Shown here one piece after another: positions 63,049-64,000 of a stretch of 64,000 nucleotides of DNA. The stretch is from Planctomycetota bacterium. Lineage in GTDB: Bacteria; Planctomycetota; Planctomycetia; Planctomycetales; Planctomycetaceae. Each line of letters opens with the position of its first letter. Position 1 is the stretch's first letter. A program made the position numbers and the translations under genes. The notes under the pieces are model-generated. The model did not search any database and was not told the origin of the DNA. It was given only the letters and a program-made list of their open reading frames with translations. The stretch covers positions 94,347 to 158,346 of the forward strand of contig JAEZFD010000059.1 in NCBI GenBank assembly GCA_023417655.1, read 5' to 3'.

Positions 63049-63659
63049 AAACACTTCCGCTGATCACCCCTGTCGATGCTCCGACTCCGGTCGTTCGCGT
63101 TTCGGATCTCCGCCAGTGGACATATTGTCCGCGCGTTGTCTGGTGGACGCACGTGTGTCCGGTTGGGAAAGTCGAATCTTTCAAAATGAAGCAGGGTCTT
63201 CTGAAAGAACGGCGCCTGCAGCGGCTTCAGAAGAGACGGACCTTACGCGCATTCGGTCTTCGACAGGGACAGGTCGAAAACAATGTCTCCCTCTTCTCAA
63301 GGCACCTCGGAATTTCAGGGAAACTTGATATGTTGATACGGGTCGGGGCGAATCGTTTTCCTGTGGAAGTGAAGTTCACCCAAGGACCTGCGAGATTGAA
63401 TCATCGCCTGCAACTTGCCGGATATGCAATGTTACTCGAAGCTGAGTTTGGGATACCAATTTCGCATGGGTTTATCGTACGACTGCCGGACGATGCTGTC
63501 GATCAGATCCCTATGGACAGACCATTACGTGAATTAACCTGGCAAACAATTCAGGCGGTTCGTCAAACAATCAAACGGGAACAGATGCCGGCTGCCGTCA
63601 CCCAACCGGCCCGCTGCCTCGATTGCGAGTACCTGCGTTTCTGTGGAGATGTCTCCTAA
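63045..63659 (+). CDS. cas4: Cas4 nuclease
   Basis: Cas4 trims and orients prespacers, choosing those with a PAM. The 204-residue product has the first iron-sulfur cysteine in WTYCPRVVWW (C28) and the other three at the C-terminus (CLDCEYLRFC), with the RecB-like nuclease core between: SGKLDMLIRVG and FPVEVKFTQG. The start at 63045 overlaps cas2. In many I-B systems cas4 precedes or is fused to cas1; here it is the last gene before the array. Confidence 0.93.
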   Translation: MKTLPLITPVDAPTPVVRVSDLRQWTYCPRVVWWTHVCPVGKVESFKMKQGLLKERRLQRLQKRRTLRAFGLRQGQVENNVSLFSRHLGISGKLDMLIRVGANRFPVEVKFTQGPARLNHRLQLAGYAMLLEAEFGIPISHGFIVRLPDDAVDQIPMDRPLRELTWQTIQAVRQTIKREQMPAAVTQPARCLDCEYLRFCGDVS

Positions 63660-63814
63660 CTTGCACTCGAAAACATAGCCCGTCAAAATTTCCACCGCTG
63701 GAAGATTCAACCATGTTCGCAAACCGACGCCATTTTCACGCAGATCTGAATGTTGCGAAGAAATCCCATTTGCATCATGTATTAAGTCCTGTTGTAGTCA
63801 TAAGTTGCGGATAA
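63660..63814 (+). promoter_or_regulatory. CRISPR leader
   Basis: 155 bases between cas4 and the first repeat, with AT-rich stretches. A possible promoter is TTGCAT (63770-63775), 17 bases, TGTAGT (63793-63798), which would start close to the first repeat. The leader-proximal repeat is the one at 63815, judged by orientation (handle end on the right). Confidence 0.5.
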
Positions 63815-64000
63815 GCTTCAAACCCCCGCCCAATAAAGAGGGCACTGAAACATAACTGTGACCTATCGAAACAAACCCCAAGCACGCGGGCTTCAAACCC
63901 CCGCCCAATAAAGAGGGCACTGAAACATGATGCTGGGTTCAACTCCCACACGGGTCAATTCAAATGCTTCAAACCCCCGCCCAATAAAGAGGGCACTGAA
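63815..64000 (+). CRISPR. CRISPR array, 37-nt repeat, runs off the window
   Basis: Three repeat copies at 63815-63851, 63890-63926 and 63966-64000 (the last cut by the window). The repeat begins GCTTCAAACCCCCGCCC and ends AAGAGGGCACTGAAAC, with a GCCC/GGGC hairpin and the 8-nt handle ACTGAAAC at the right end, so it is transcribed rightward. Spacers are 63852-63889 (38 nt) and 63927-63965 (39 nt). Both full spacers start AT, which may be coincidence or two extra repeat bases. The copies are identical where complete, as expected of leader-proximal repeats. Confidence 0.97.

Noticed and set aside
63936..63952. T-arm-like sequence, considered as part of a tRNA gene
   Set aside because: It lies wholly within a spacer between two exact repeats; no other tRNA parts are present.

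Overview
The window looks like a chromosome segment of a planctomycete (Planctomycetaceae-like). Several things point there: an ECF sigma factor next to a Ser/Thr kinase, a formylglycine-generating enzyme, DUF11 and beta-helix giant surface proteins, a much-reduced division cluster (rsmH - LysM protein - ftsL-like - ftsI), a solitary Flp-like pilin, and many signal-peptide proteins of unknown function. This is judged from protein content only; no rRNA or tRNA gene was found.

Layout. 1-2.5 kb: partial miaA, a pterin dehydratase and two small proteins. 3-13.2 kb: a giant secreted beta-helix protein, a formylglycine-generating enzyme, a secreted protein of unknown function and a pilin-like protein. 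13.6-24.5 kb: peptide transporter, ABC-2 permease, queG, the division cluster, a glycerophosphodiesterase and scpB. 24.5-28.5 kb: leftward SGNH hydrolase, Nudix, UbiA-type prenyltransferase and an unknown membrane protein. 28.9-34.6 kb: a rightward envelope module (DUF11 protein, SLBB membrane protein, actin-like ATPase). 34.7-41.2 kb: leftward kinase, ECF sigma factor, fused peptide ABC ATPase, mntR-hpt and DAHP synthase, then a tiny self-contained gene at 41.4 kb. 41.6-45.9 kb: a leftward cassette of HTH protein, ParB-like protein, ABC ATPase, GNAT acetyltransferase, small-terminase-like protein and large terminase, with no capsid or portal gene. 46.2-52 kb: a PaaK-like ligase, unknown secreted proteins, an HDOD protein and Ku.

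52.3-64 kb is a complete type I (I-B-like) CRISPR-Cas locus: WYL regulator, a 76-aa ORF, cas6, cas8-like, cas7 (DevR-like), cas5, cas3, cas1, cas2, cas4 and an array with a 37-nt repeat that runs off the window.

The most interesting signal is in the intergenic region between the WYL regulator and the 76-aa ORF. On the minus strand it holds a degenerate two-repeat mini-CRISPR: one pseudo-repeat keeps the ACTGAAAC handle and 24 of 28 bases nearest to it, and a second keeps only the 14-nt hairpin core with compensatory stem changes. The pseudo-spacer between them matches 18 of its first 20 bases, including the first 11, to a site about 150 bp away in the leader of the 76-aa ORF/cas6 operon. The only mismatch in the first 18 is at position 12, a base flipped out in type I guides. 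This is the architecture expected of a Cascade-guided cas autorepressor or a CRISPR-regulated toxin-antitoxin unit. Cas1 also carries an unusual insertion of about 120 residues in its N-terminal domain.
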